64,000 bases of DNA from Pleurodeles waltl (GCF_031143425.1 NC_090446.1:1024941066-1025005065); one strand, 5' to 3'. Shown: positions 10,390 to 23,890, counted from the first letter of the stretch. Numbers and translations: made by a program. Notes: generated from the sequence alone by a model not told the origin.

Positions 10390-12667
10390 AAAGTGCCTAG
10401 CTGTGGATTTTGGCCTCTAGCTCAGCCGGCATCTGGGAAACCTAGCAAACCAGCACATTTTTTAAAGGTAGACACCTAGGGGAATCCAAGATGGGGTGAC
10501 TTATGGGGCTCTGACCAGGTTCTGTTACCCAGAATCCTTTGCAAACCTCATAATTTGGCCCAAAAAACACTTTTTCCTCTCAGTTCAGTGACAGAAAGTT
10601 CTGGAATCGGAGAGGAGCCACAAATTTCCTTCCACCCAGCATTCCCCCAAGTCTCCCGATAAAAATGGTACCTCACTTGTGTGGGTAGGCCTAGCGTCCG
10701 CGAAAGGAAATGCCCCAAAACACAACGTGGACACATCACATTTTCGCAAAGAAAACAGAACTGTTTTTTACAAAGTGCCTAACTGTGGAATTTGGCCTCT
10801 AGCTCAGCCAGCACCTGGGGAAACCTAGCAAACCTGTGCATTTTTTAAAACTAGACACCTAGGGGATCCAAGATAGGATGACTTGTGGGGCTCTGACCAG
10901 GTTCTGTTACCCAGAATTCTTTGCAAACCTCAAAATTTGGCTAAAAAAACTTTTTTTCCTCTCATTTTGGTGACAGAAAGTTCTGGAATCCGAGAGGAAC
11001 CACAAATTTCCATCCACCCAGCGTTCCCCCAAGTCTTATCATAAAAACAGTACCTCACTTGTGTGGGTAGGCCTAGCGCCCGCAAAAGGAAATGCCCCAA
11101 AACACAACATGGACACATCACATTTTCACAAAGAAAACAGAGCTGTTTTTTTTTACAAAGTGCCTAGCTGTGTATTTTGGCCTCTAGCTCACCCAGCACC
11201 TGGGGAAACCTACCAAACCTGCGCATTTTTTAAATGTAGACACCTAGGGAAATCCAAGATGGATTGACTTGTGGGGCTCTGACCAGGTTCTGTTACCCAG
11301 AATACTTTGCAAACCTCAAAAATTGCCAAATAAACTTTTTTTCCTGTCATTTTGGTGAAGAAAGTTCTGGAATCCGAGAGGAGCCACAAAGTTCCTTCCA
11401 CCCAGTGTTCCCCCAAGTCTCCCGATAAAAATGGTACCTCACTTGTGTGGGTAGGCCTAGCGCCGCGAAAGGAAATGCCCCCAAAACACAATGTGGACAC
11501 ATCACATTTTCACAAAGAAAACAGAGCTGTTTTTTACAAATTGCCTAACTGTGGATTTTGACCTCTTGCTCAACCGGCACCTGGGAAAACCTAGCAAACC
11601 TGCGCATTTATTAAAACTAGACACCTAGGGGAATCCAAGATGGGGTGACTTGTGGGGCTCTGGCCAGGTTCTGTTGCCCATAATCCTTTACAAACCTCAA
11701 AAATTGGCCAAAAAAACTAATTTTTCCTCTCATTTTGGTGACAGAAAATTCTGGAATTCAGGAGGAGCCACAAATTTCCTTGCACCCAGTGTTCCCCCAA
11801 GTCTCCCGATAAAAATGGTACCTCACTTGTGTGGGTAGGCCTAGCGCCGCGAAAGGAAATGCCCCAAAACCCAATGTGGACACATCACATTTTCACGAAG
11901 AAAAGTGCCTAGCTGTGGATTTTGGCCTCTAGCTCAGCCGACACCTGGGAAACCTAGCAAACCTGTGCATTTTTGAAAACTAGACATCTAGGGGAATCCA
12001 AGATGGGGTGACTCGTGGGGCTCTGACTAGGTTCTATTACCCAGTATCCTTTGCAAACCTCAAAAATTTGCCCATAAAAAACACTTTTTCCTCTCATTTT
12101 GGTGACAGAAAGTTCTGGAAACTGAGAGGAGCCACAAATTTCTTTCCACCCAGCGTTACCCCAAGATTCCCGATAAAAATGGTACCTCACTTGTGTGAGT
12201 AGGCCTAGTGCCCGCAAAAGGAAATGCCCCAAAACACAATGTGGACACATCACATTTTCACAAAGAAAACAGAGCTGTTTTTTACAAAGTGCCTAGCTGT
12301 GGATTTTGAACTCTACCTCAGCCTGCACCTGGGGAAACCTAGCAAACCTGCGCATTTTGTAAAACTAGACACCTAGGGGAATTCGAGATGGGGTGACTTG
12401 TGGGGCTCTGGCCAGGTTCTGTTGCCCAGAATCCTTTGCAAGCCTCAAAAATTGGCCAAAAAAACATTTTTTCCTCTCATTTTGGTGACAGAAAGTTCTG
12501 GAATCTGAAAGGAGCCACAAATTTCCTGGCACCCAGTGTTCCCCCAAGTCTCCCGATAAAAATGGTACCTCACTTGTGTGGGTAGGCCTAGCGCCGCGAA
12601 AGGAAATGCACCAAAACACAACATGGACACATCACATTTTCACGAAGAAAACAGAGCTGTTTTTCAC
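10390..12667 (+). repeat. Higher-order repeat copy 2, B-C-D-E-F-G (~2,278 bp)
   Basis: Offset of 2,278-2,279 bp from copy 1, with only scattered substitutions (for example TGACATTTTC to TCACATTTTC in type C to D). Confidence 0.9.
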
Positions 12668-14180
12668 AAAGTGCCTAGCTGTGGATTTTGGCCTCTAGCT
12701 CAGCCGGCATCTGGGAAACCTAGCAAACCAGCACATTTTTTAAAGGTAGACACCTAGGGGAATCCAAGATGGGGTGACTTATGGGGCTCTGACCAGGTTC
12801 TGTTACCCAGAATCCTTTGCAAACCTCATAATTTGGCCCAAAAAACACTTTTTCCTCTCAGTTCAGTGACAGAAAGTTCTGGAATCGGAGAGGAGCCACA
12901 AATTTCCTTCCACCCAGCATTCCCCCAAGTCTCCCGATAAAAATGGTACCTCACTTGTGTGGGTGGGCCTAGCGCCGCGAAAGGAAATGCCCCCAAAACA
13001 CAATGTGGACACATCACATTTTCACAAAGAAAACAGAGCTGTTTTTTACAAATTGCCTAACTGTGGATTTTGACCTCTTGCTCAACCGGCACCTGGGAAA
13101 ACCTAGCAAACCTGCGCATTTATTAAAACTAGACACCTAGGGGAATCCAAGATGGGGTGACTTGTGGGGCTCTGGCCAGGTTCTGTTGCCCATAATCCTT
13201 TACAAACCTCAAAAATTGGCCCAAAAAACAATTTTTTCCTCTCATTTTGGTGACAGAAAATTCTGGAATTCAGGAGGAGCCACAAATTTCCTTGCACCCA
13301 GTGTTCCCCCAAGTCTCCCGATAAAAATGGTACCTCACTTGTGTGGGTAGGCCTAGCGCCGCGAAAGGAAATGCCCCAAAACCCAATGTGGACACATCAC
13401 ATTTTCACGAAGAAAAGTGCCTAGCTGTGGATTTTGGCCTCTAGCTCAGCCGACACCTGGGGAAACCTAGCAAACCTGTGCATTTTTGAAAACTAGACAT
13501 CTAGGGGAATCCAAGATGGGGTGACTCGTGGGGCTCTGACTAGGTTCTATTACCCAGTATCCTTTACAAACCTCAAAAATGTGCCCATAAAAAACACTTT
13601 TTCCTCTCATTTTGGTGACAGAAAGTTCTGGAAACTGAGAGGAGCCACAAATTTCTTTCCACCCAGCGTTACCCCAAGATTCCCGATAAAAATGGTACCT
13701 CACTTGTGTGAGTAGGCCTAGTGCCCGCAAAAGGAAATGCCCCAAAACACAATGTGGACACATCACATTTTCACAAAGAAAACAGAGCTGTTTTTTACAA
13801 AGTGCCTAGCTGTGGATTTTGAACTCTACCTCAGCCTGCACCTGGGGAAACCTAGCAAACCTGCGCATTTTGTAAAACTAGACACCTAGGGGAATTCGAG
13901 ATGGGGTGACTTGTGGGGCTCTGGCCAGGTTCTGTTGCCCAGAATCCTTTGCAAGCCTAAAAAATTGGCCAAAAAAACATTTTTTCCTCTCATTTTGGTG
14001 ACAGAAAGTTCTGGAATCTGAAAGGAGCCACAAATTTCCTGGCACCCAATGTTCCCCCAAGTCTCCCGATAAAAATGGTACCTCACTTGTGTGGGTAGGC
14101 CTAGCGCCGCGAAAGGAAATGCACCAAAACACAACATGGACACATCACATTTTCACGAAGAAAACAGAGCTGTTTTTCAC
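12668..14180 (+). repeat. Shortened higher-order repeat, B/D hybrid-E-F-G (1,513 bp)
   Basis: The first monomer begins as type B and switches to type D around GTGGGTGGGCCTAGCGCCGC (about 12960), so B-C-D has collapsed to a single hybrid. This removes two monomers (~766 bp) and is the signature of unequal crossing-over. Confidence 0.85.
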
Positions 14181-15692
14181 AAAGTGCCTAGCTGTGGATT
14201 TTGGCCTCTAGCTCAGCCGGCATCTGGGAAACCTAGCAAACCAGCACATTTTTTAAAGGTAGACACCTAGGGGAATCCAAGATGGGGTGACTTATGGGGC
14301 TCTGACCAGGTTCTGTTACCCAGAATCCTTTGCAAACCTCATAATTTGGCCCAAAAAACACTTTTTCCTCTCAGTTCAGTGACAGAAAGTTCTGGAATCG
14401 GAGAGGAGCCACAAATTTCCTTCCACCCAGCATTCCCCCAAGTCTCCCGATAAAAATGGTACCTCACTTGTGTGGGTGGGCCTAGCGCCGCGAAAGGAAA
14501 TGCCCCCAAAACACAATGTGGACACATCACATTTTCACAAAGAAAACAGAGCTGTTTTTTACAAATTGCCTAACTGTGGATTTTGACCTCTTGCTCAACC
14601 GGCACCTGGGAAAACCTAGCAAACCTGCGCATTTATTAAAACTAGACACCTAGGGGAATCCAAGATGGGGTGACTTGTGGGGCTCTGGCCAGGTTCTGTT
14701 GCCCATAATCCTTTACAAACCTCAAAAATTGGCCCAAAAAACAATTTTTTCCTCTCATTTTGGTGACAGAAAATTCTGGAATTCAGGAGGAGCCACAAAT
14801 TTCCTTGCACCCAGTGTTCCCCCAAGTCTCCCGATAAAAATGGTACCTCACTTGTGTGGGTAGGCCTAGCGCCGCGAAAGGAAATGCCCCAAAACCCAAT
14901 GTGGACACATCACATTTTCACGAAGAAAAGTGCCTAGCTGTGGATTTTGGCCTCTAGCTCAGCCGACACCTGGGGAAACCTAGCAAACCTGTGCATTTTT
15001 GAAAACTAGACATCTAGGGGAATCCAAGATGGGGTGACTCGTGGGGCTCTGACTAGGTTCTATTACCCAGTATCCTTTGCAAACCTCAAAAATGTGCCCA
15101 TAAAAAACACTTTTTCCTCTCATTTTGGTGACAGAAAGTTCTGGAAACTGAGAGGAGCCACAAATTTCTTTCCACCCAGCGTTACCCCAAGATTCCCGAT
15201 AAAAATGGTACCTCACTTGTGTGAGTAGGCCTAGTGCCCGCAAAAGGAAATGCCCCAAAACACAATGTGGACACATCACATTTTCACAAAGAAAACAGAG
15301 CTGTTTTTTACAAAGTGCCTAGCTGTGGATTTTGAACTCTACCTCAGCCTGCACCTGGGGAAACCTAGCAAACCTGCGCATTTTGTAAAACTAGACACCT
15401 AGGGGAATTCGAGATGGGGTGACTTGTGGGGCTCTGGCCAGGTTCTGTTGCCCAGAATCCTTTGCAAGCCTCAAAAATTGGCCAAAAAAACATTTTTTCC
15501 TCTCATTTTGGTGACAGAAAGTTCTGGAATCTGAAAGGAGCCACAAATTTCCTGGCACCCAGTGTTCCCCCAAGTCTCCCGATAAAAATGGTACCTCACT
15601 TGTGTGGGTAGGCCTAGCGCCGCGAAAGGAAATGCACCAAAACACAACATGGACACATCACATTTTCACGAAGAAAACAGAGCTGTTTTTCA
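14181..15692 (+). repeat. Second copy of the shortened B/D-E-F-G repeat (~1,512 bp)
   Basis: Carries the same hybrid junction as 12668-14180, so the four-monomer unit was itself duplicated after it formed. Confidence 0.85.
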
Positions 15693-18600
15693 CAAAGTGC
15701 CTAGCTGTGGATTTTGGCCTCTAGCTCAGCCGGCATCTGGGAAACCTAGCAAACCAGCACATTTTTTAAAGGTAGACACCTAGGGGAATCCAAGATGGGG
15801 TGACTTATGGGGCTCTGACCAGGTTCTGTTACCCAGAATCCTTTGCAAACCTCATAATTTGGCCCAAAAAACACTTTTTCCTCTCAGTTCAGTGACAGAA
15901 AGTTCTGGAATCGGAGAGGAGCCACAAATTTCCTTCCACCCAGCATTCCCCCAAGTCTCCCGATAAAAATGGTACCTCACTTGTGTGGGTAGGCCTAGCG
16001 TCCGCGAAAGGAAATGCCCCAAAACACAACGTGGACACATCACATTTTCGCAAAGAAAACAGAACTGTTTTTTACAAAGTGCCTAACTGTGGAATTTGGC
16101 CTCTAGCTCAGCCAGCACCTGGGGAAACCTAGCAAACCTGTGCATTTTTTAAAACTAGACACCTAGGGGATCCAAGATAGGATGACTTGTGGGGCTCTGA
16201 CCAGGTTCTGTTACCCAGAATTCTTTGCAAACCTCAAAATTTGGCTAAAAAAACTTTTTTTCCTCTCATTTTGGTGACAGAAAGTTCTGGAATCCGAGAG
16301 GAACCACAAATTTCCATCCACCCAGCGTTCCCCCAAGTCTTGTCATAAAAACAGTACCTCACTTGTGTGGGTAGGCCTAGCGCCCGCAAAAGGAAATGCC
16401 CCAAAACACAACATGGACACATCACATTTTCACAAAGAAAACAGAGCTGTTTTTTTTTACAAAGTGCCTAGCTGTGTATTTTGGCCTCTAGCTCACCCAG
16501 CACCTGGGGAAACCTACCAAACCTGCGCATTTTTTAAATGTAGACACCTAGGGAAATCCAAGATGGATTGACTTGTGGGGCTCTGACCAGGTTCTGTTAC
16601 CCAGAATACTTTGCAAACCTCAAAAATTGCCAAATAAACTTTTTTTCCTGTCATTTTGGTGAAGAAAGTTCTGGAATCCGAGAGGAGCCACAAAGTTCCT
16701 TCCACCCAGTGTTCCCCCAAGTCTCCCGATAAAAATGGTACCTCACTTGTGTGGGTAGGCCTAGCGCCGCGAAAGGAAATGCCCCCAAAACACAATGTGG
16801 ACACATCACATTTTCACAAAGAAAACAGAGCTGTTTTTTACAAATTGCCTAACTGTGGATTTTGACCTCTTGCTCAACCGGCACCTGGGAAAACCTAGCA
16901 AACCTGCGCATTTATTAAAACTAGACACCTAGGGGAATCCAAGATGGGGTGACTTGTGGGGCTCTGGCCAGGTTCTGTTGCCCATAATCCTTTACAAACC
17001 TCAAAAATTGGCCCAAAAAACAATTTTTTCCTCTCATTTTGGTGACAGAAAATTCTGGAATTCAGGAGGAGCCACAAATTTCCTTGCACCCAGTGTTCCC
17101 CCAAGTCTCCCGATAAAAATGGTACCTCACTTGTGTGGGTAGGCCTAGCGCCGCGAAAGGAAATGCCCCAAAACCCAATGTGGACACATCACATTTTCAC
17201 GAAGAAAAGTGCCTAGCTGTGGATTTTGGCCTCTAGCTCAGCCGACACCTGGGGAAACCTAGCAAACCTGTGCATTTTTGAAAACTAGACACCTAGGGGA
17301 TCCAAGATAGGATGACTTGTGGGGCTCTGACCAGGTTCTGTTACCCAGAATTCTTTGCAAACCTCAAAATTTGGCTAAAAAAACTTTTTTTCCTCTCATT
17401 TTGGTGACAGAAAGTTCTGGAATCCGAGAGGAACCACAAATTTCCATCCACCCAGCGTTCCCCCAAGTCTTGTCATAAAAACAGTACCTCACTTGTGTGG
17501 GTAGGCCTAGCGCCCGCAAAAGGAAATGCCCCAAAACACAACATGGACAAATCACATTTTCACAAAGAAAACAGAGCTGTTTTTTTTTACAAAGTGCCTA
17601 GCTGTGTATTTTGGCCTCTAGCTCACCCAGCACCTGGGGAAACCTACCAAACCTGCGCATTTTTTAAATGTAGACACCTAGGGAAATCCAAGATGGATTG
17701 ACTTGTGGGGCTCTGACCAGGTTCTGTTACCCAGAATACTTTGCAAACCTCAAAAATTGCCAAATAAACTTTTTTTCCTGTCATTTTGGTGAAGAAAGTT
17801 CTGGAATCCGAGAGGAGCCACAAAGTTCCTTCCACCCAGTGTTCCCCCAAGTCTCCCGATAAAAATGGTACCTCACTTGTGTGGGTAGGCCTAGCGCCGC
17901 GAAAGGAAATGCCCCCAAAACACAATGTGGACACATCACATTTTCACAAAGAAAACAGAGCTGTTTTTTACAAATTGCCTAACTGTGGATTTTGACCTCT
18001 TGCTCAACCGGCACCTGGGAAAACCTAGCAAACCTGCGCATTTATTAAAACTAGACACCTAGGGGAATCCAAGATGGGGTGACTTGTGGGGCTCTGGCCA
18101 GGTTCTGTTGCCCATAATCCTTTACAAACCTCAAAAATTGGCCCAAAAAACAATTTTTTCCTCTCATTTTGGTGACAGAAAATTCTGGAATTCAGGAGGA
18201 GCCACAAATTTCCTTGCACCCAGTGTTCCCCCAAGTCTCCCGATAAAAATGGTACCTCACTTGTGTGGGTAGGCCTAGCGCCGCGAAAGGAAATGCCCCA
18301 AAACCCAATGTGGACACATCACATTTTCACGAAGAAAAGTGCCTAGCTGTGGATTTTGGCCTCTAGCTCAGCCGACACCTGGGGAAACCTAGCAAACCTG
18401 TGCATTTTTGAAAACTAGACATCTAGGGGAATCCAAGATGGGGTGACTCGTGGGGCTCTGACTAGGTTCTATTACCCAGTATCCTTTGCAAACCTCAAAA
18501 ATTTGCCCATAAAAAACACTTTTTCCTCTCATTTTGGTGACAGAAAGTTCTGGAAACTGAGAGGAGCCACAAATTTCTTTCCACCCAGCGTTACCCCAAG

Positions 18601-19102
18601 ATTCCCGATAAAAATGGTACCTCACTTGTGTGAGTAGGCCTAGTGCCCGCAAAAGGAAATGCCCCAAAACACAATGTGGACACATCACATTTTCACAAAG
18701 AAAACAGAGCTGTTTTTTACAAAGTGCCTAGCTGTGGATTTTGAACTCTACCTCAGCCTGCACCTGGGGAAACCTAGCAAACCTGCGCATTTTGTAAAAC
18801 TAGACACCTAGGGGAATTCGAGATGGGGTGACTTGTGGGGCTCTGGCCAGGTTCTGTTGCCCAGAATCCTTTGCAAGCCTCAAAAATTGGCCAAAAAAAA
18901 TTTTTTTCCTCTCATTTTGGTGACAGAAAGTTCTGGAATCTGAAAGGAGCCACAAATTTCCTGGCACCCAGTGTTCCCCCAAGTCTCCCGATAAAAATGG
19001 TACCTCACTTGTGTGGGTAGGCCTAGCGCCGCGAAAGGAAATGCACCAAAACACAACATGGACACATCACATTTTCACGAAGAAAACAGAGCTGTTTTTC
19101 AC
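15693..19102 (+). repeat. Nine-monomer stretch B-C-D-E-F/C-D-E-F-G
   Basis: Contains a second hybrid monomer at about 17209-17588: it starts as type F and becomes type C at ACTAGACACCTAGGGGATCC. The following D-E-F-G are ordinary. The hybrid produces a ~1,130-bp repeat of C-D-E (16234-17364). Confidence 0.82.
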
Positions 19103-20998
19103 AAAGTGCCTGGCTGTGGATTTTGGCCTCTAGCTCAGCCGGCATCTGGGAAACCTAGCAAACCAGCACATTTTTTAAAGGTAGACACCTAGGGGAATCC
19201 AAGATGGGGTGACTTATGGGGCTCTGACCAGGTTCTGTTACCCAGAATCCTTTGCAAACCTCATAATTTGGCCCAAAAAACACTTTTTCCTCTCAGTTCA
19301 GTGACAGAAAGTTCTGGAATCGGAGAGGAGCCACAAATTTCCTTCCACCCAGCATTCCCCCAAGTCTCCCGATAAAAATGGTACCTCACTTGTGTGGGTA
19401 GGCCTAGCGTCCGCGAAAGGAAATGCCCCAAAACACAACGTGGACACATCACATTTTCGCAAAGAAAACAGAACTGTTTTTTACAAAGTGCCTAACTGTG
19501 GAATTTGGCCTCTAGCTCAGCCAGCACCTGGGGAAACCTAGCAAACCTGTGCATTTTTTAAAACTAGACACCTAGGGGATCCAAGATAGGATGACTTGTG
19601 GGGCTCTGACCAGGTTCTGTTACCCAGAATTCTTTGCAAACCTCAAAATTTGGCTAAAAAAACTTTTTTTCCTCTCATTTTGGTGACAGAAAGTTCTGGA
19701 ATCCGAGAGGAACCACAAATTTCCATCCACCCAGCGTTCCCCCAAGTCTTATCATAAAAACAGTACCTCACTTGTGTGGGTAGGCCTAGCGCCCGCAAAA
19801 GGAAATGCCCCAAAACACAACATGGACACATCACATTTTCACAAAGAAAACAGAGCTGTTTTTTTTTACAAAGTGCCTAGCTGTGTATTTTGGCCTCTAG
19901 CTCACCCAGCACCTGGGGAAACCTACCAAACCTGCGCATTTTTTAAATGTAGACACCTAGGGAAATCCAAGATGGATTGACTTGTGGGGCTCTGACCAGG
20001 TTCTGTTACCCAGAATACTTTGCAAACCTCAAAAATTGCCAAATAAACTTTTTTTCCTGTCATTTTGGTGAAGAAAGTTCTGGAATCCGAGAGGAGCCAC
20101 AAAGTTCCTTCCACCCAGTGTTCCCCCAAGTCTCCCGATAAAAATGGTACCTCACTTGTGTGGGTAGGCCTAGCGCCGCGAAAGGAAATGCCCCCAAAAC
20201 ACAATGTGGACACATCACATTTTCACAAAGAAAACAGAGCTGTTTTTTACAAATTGCCTAACTGTGGATTTTGACCTCTTGCTCAACCGGCACCTGGGAA
20301 AACCTAGCAAACCTGCGCATTTATTAAAACTAGACACCTAGGGGAATCCAAGATGGGGTGACTTGTGGGGCTCTGGCCAGGTTCTGTTGCCCATAATCCT
20401 TTACAAACCTCAAAAATTGGCCCAAAAAACAATTTTTTCCTCTCATTTTGGTGACAGAAAATTCTGGAATTCAGGAGGAGCCACAAATTTCCTTGCACCC
20501 AGTGTTCCCCCAAGTCTCCCGATAAAAATGGTACCTCACTTGTGTGGGTAGGCCTAGCGCCGCGAAAGGAAATGCCCCAAAACCCAATGTGGACACATCA
20601 CATTTTCACGAAGAAAAGTGCCTAGCTGTGGATTTTGGCCTCTAGCTCAGCCGACACCTGGGGAAACCTAGCAAACCTGTGCATTTTTGAAAACTAGACA
20701 TCTAGGGGAATCCAAGATGGGGTGACTCGTGGGGCTCTGACTAGGTTCTATTACCCAGTATCCTTTGCAAACCTCAAAAATTTGCCCATAAAAAACACTT
20801 TTTCCTCTCATTTTGGTGACAGAAAGTTCTGGAAACTGAGAGGAGCCACAAATTTCTTTCCACCCAGCGTTACCCCAAGATTCCCGATAAAAATGGTACC
20901 TCACTTGTGTGAGTAGGCCTAGTGCCCGCAAAAGGAAATGCCCCAAAACACAATGTGGACACATCACATTTTCACAAAGAAAACAGAGCTGTTTTTTA
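19103..20998 (+). repeat. Last regular higher-order repeat copy, B-C-D-E-F
   Basis: Five monomers in the regular order; the next monomer no longer matches type G beyond its first ~30 bases. Confidence 0.85.
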
Positions 20999-23240
20999 CA
21001 AAGTGCCTAGCTGTGGATTTTGAACTCTAGCTCAGCCGACATCTGGGGAAACCTAGCAAACCTGTGCATTTTTTAAAACTAGACATCTAGGGGAATCCAA
21101 GATGAGGTGACTTGTGGGGCTCTGGCCAGGTTCTGTTGCCCAGAATCCTTTACAAACCTCAAAAATGGGCCAAACAAAAAAAAATGTCCTCTCATTTTGG
21201 TGACAGAAAATTCTGGAATTTGAGAGGAGCCACAAAGTTCCTTCCACCCAGTGTTCCCCCAAGTCTCCCGATAAAAATGGTACCTCACTTGTGTGTGTAG
21301 GCCTAGCGCCGCGAAAGGAAATGCCCCCAAAACACAATGTGGACACATCACATTTTCACAAAGAAAACAGAGCAGTTTTTTACAAATTGCCTAACTGTGG
21401 ATTTTGACCTATAGCTCAGCTGGCACCTGGGGAAACCTAGCAAACCTGCGCATTTATTAAAACTAGACACCTAGGGGAATCCAAGATGTGGTGACTTGTG
21501 TGGGCTCTGGCCAGGTTCTGTTGCCCAGAATCCTTTACAAACCTCAAAAATTGGCCAAAAAAACTAATTTTTCCTCTCATTTTGGTGACAGAAAATTCTG
21601 GAATTCGAGAGGAGCCACAAATGTCCTTGCACCCAATGTTCCCCCAAGTCTCCCGATAAAAATGGTACCTCACTTGTGTGGGTAGGCCTAGCGCCGCGAA
21701 AGGAAATGCCCCAAAACACAATGTGGACACATCACATTTTCACAAAGAAAAGTGCCTAGCTGTGGATTTTGGCCTCTAGCTCAGCCGACACCTGGGGAAA
21801 CCTAGCAAACCTGTGCATTTTTTAAAACTAGACATCTAGGGGAATCCATGATGGGGTGACTTGTGGGGCTCTCACCAGGTTCTGTTATCCAGAATCCTTT
21901 ACAAACCTCAAAATTTGTCCAACAAAACACCTTTTCCTTTCATTTCGGTGACAGAAAGTTCTGGAATCTGAGAGGAGCCACAGATTTCCTTCCACCCAGT
22001 GTTTCCCCAAGTCTCCTGATAAAAATGGTACCTCACTTGTTTGAGTAGGCCTAGCGCCTGCAGAAGGAAATGCCCCAAAACATAATGTGGACACATCACA
22101 TTTTCACAAAGAAAACAGAGCTTATTTTTTACAAAGTGCCTAGGTGTGGATTTTGGCATCTAACTCAGCCAGCACCTGTGGAAACCTAGAAATCGCACAC
22201 ATTTTTAAAAACTAGAAACCTAGGGGAATCCAAGTTGGGGTGACTTGTGGGGCTCTGAACAGGTTCTGTTACCCAGAATCCTTTGCAAACCTCAAAAGTT
22301 GGCTAAAAAAACACTTTTTTCTCTCATTTCGGTGACAGAAAGTTCTGGAATCTGAGAGGAGCCACAAATTTCCTGCCACTCAGTGTCCCCCCAAGTCTCC
22401 CGATAAAAATGGTACCTCACTTGTGTGGTTAGGCCTAGCGCCCCCGAAAGGAAATGCCCCAAACCACAACGTGGACACATCACATTTTCACAAAGAAAAC
22501 AGAGCAGTTTTTACAAAGTGCCTAGCTGTGGATTTTGGCCTCTATCTCAGCCGACATCCTGGGGAAACCAAGCAAACCAGTGCATTTTTTAAAAATAGAC
22601 ACCTAGGGGAATCTATGATGGGGTGACTTGTGGGGCTCTGACCAGGTTCTGTCACCAAGAATCCTTTGCAAACCTCAAAAATGGGCCAAAAAAACACTTT
22701 TTCCTCACATTTGGGTGACAGAAAGTTCTGGAATCCAAGAGGAGCCACAGATTTCCTACCACCCAGTGTTTCCCCAAGTCTCCTGATAAAAATGGTACCT
22801 CACTTGTGTGAGTAGGCCTAGCGCCCGCAGAAGGAAATGCCCCAAAACATAATGTGGACACATCACATTTTCACAAAGAAAACAGAGCTTATTTTTTACA
22901 AAGTGCCTAGGTGTGGATTTTGGCATCTAGCTCAGCCAGCACCTTTGGAAACCTAGAAAACATGCACATTTTTGAAAACTAGAAACCTAGGGGAATCCAA
23001 GTTGGAGTGACTTGTGGGGCTCTGAACAGGTTCTGTTACCCAGAATCCTTTGCAAACCTCAAAAGTTGGCTAAAAAAACACTTTTTTCTCTCATTTCGGT
23101 GACAGAAAGTTCTGGAATCTGAGAGGAGCCACACATTTCCTTCCACCCAGTGTTCCCCCAAGCCTCCCAATAAAAATGATATCTCACTTGTGTGGGTGGC
23201 CCAGGTGCCTGCAACAGAAAAATGCCAAAAACCTGTAGAG
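20999..23240 (+). repeat. Diverged monomers at the right edge of the array
   Basis: About six monomers (starts near 20999, 21380, 21750, 22130, 22515, 22900) with increasing divergence, indels and no higher-order periodicity, fading out by about 23240. Loss of homogeneity towards the edge is the usual pattern in arrays kept uniform by unequal exchange. Confidence 0.8.
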
Positions 23241-23289
23241 AATGAGGGATAGCACAGCGACTTGATACGCACATATTTTTCTTTTATAC

Positions 23290-23690
23290 ATCTTTTAGGC
23301 TGACTCTGCTTTGGGGACCCTCACTAGTGAGGTATCATTTTACTTGGGCGACTGAGGGGAACTCTGGGTGGTAGGAAATGTGTTCTGCAGCGGTGATCCT
23401 ACAAAGAAAAGTGAGGAAAATATGCTTTTGTAAGCAAATGTTGAGGTATGCAGAGGAGTCTGGGTAAGAAAGTGTTGGGGGATCAAGGCAAGCCACACCT
23501 CCTTGGACTCCTTGGGGTGTCTATTTTTATAACATGTCTGGGTTTGGTAGGTTTCCCTAGATGAAGGCCGCACCCGGGACCAAAAACATAGGTGCCCCCC
23601 CACACATGTAGTTTTGCAATAGATAAATTTGATGTGTCCACCTACTTATGTGTTGTTCCAAACACTAAAATTGTGAAAAGAAACACACTT
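23290..23690 (-). repeat. Inverted, highly diverged monomer beside the array
   Basis: Read on the minus strand, this stretch repeats the monomer's landmarks in order: GTGGACACATCA, GGGAAACCTACCAAACC, TAGACACC, TACCCAGACTCCT, ACCTCAACATTTG, CCACCCAGAGTTCCCC and AAAATGATACCTCACT. It is in the same orientation as the neighbouring piggyBac transposase gene, and opposite to the array. Confidence 0.75.
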
Positions 23691-23884
23691 TGGTTATGTT
23701 AAAAAGACCCCTCACCCCCCAACCAAGTTGGTGGCATGCTTTATCATTGGGGTCCGACCCGAGACACCTAGCGTGTTACAGGTGTACTGCGACGCCTGAT
23801 TACAGTGGAGCAGGTTTTGTCATTTTTACCACACATACTGGTTGGATTTGGAACGAGGGTGAGTGATGGTTCAGTGAATCAAAT

Positions 23885-23890
23885 TTTATT
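23885..23890 (-). terminator. Poly(A) signal of the piggyBac transposase gene
   Basis: AATAAA on the minus strand, about 580 bases after the transposase stop codon. No closer signal is obvious. Confidence 0.45.

Larger units (their letters stand above)
7730..23240 (+). repeat. Satellite-like array, ~380-bp monomers with higher-order structure
   Basis: About 40 head-to-tail monomers, each starting near AAAGTGCCTAGCTGTGGA and containing GACACCTAGGGGAATCCAAG, TTCTGTTACCCAGAATCC and AAAATGGTACCTCACTTGTG. Monomer lengths are 365-385 bp. Monomers fall into at least six types (B to G below), told apart by fixed differences such as the shorter E unit lacking the run before AAGTGCC. The types recur in a fixed order, forming higher-order repeats. 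Short open frames of 60-99 codons occur on both strands in every monomer and are not genes. Confidence 0.95.

Noticed and set aside
8111..23200. Dozens of 60-99-codon open frames on both strands in the array
   Set aside because: They recur with the monomer, occur in several frames and both strands, and encode no known domain; they are by-products of a stop-poor repeat.
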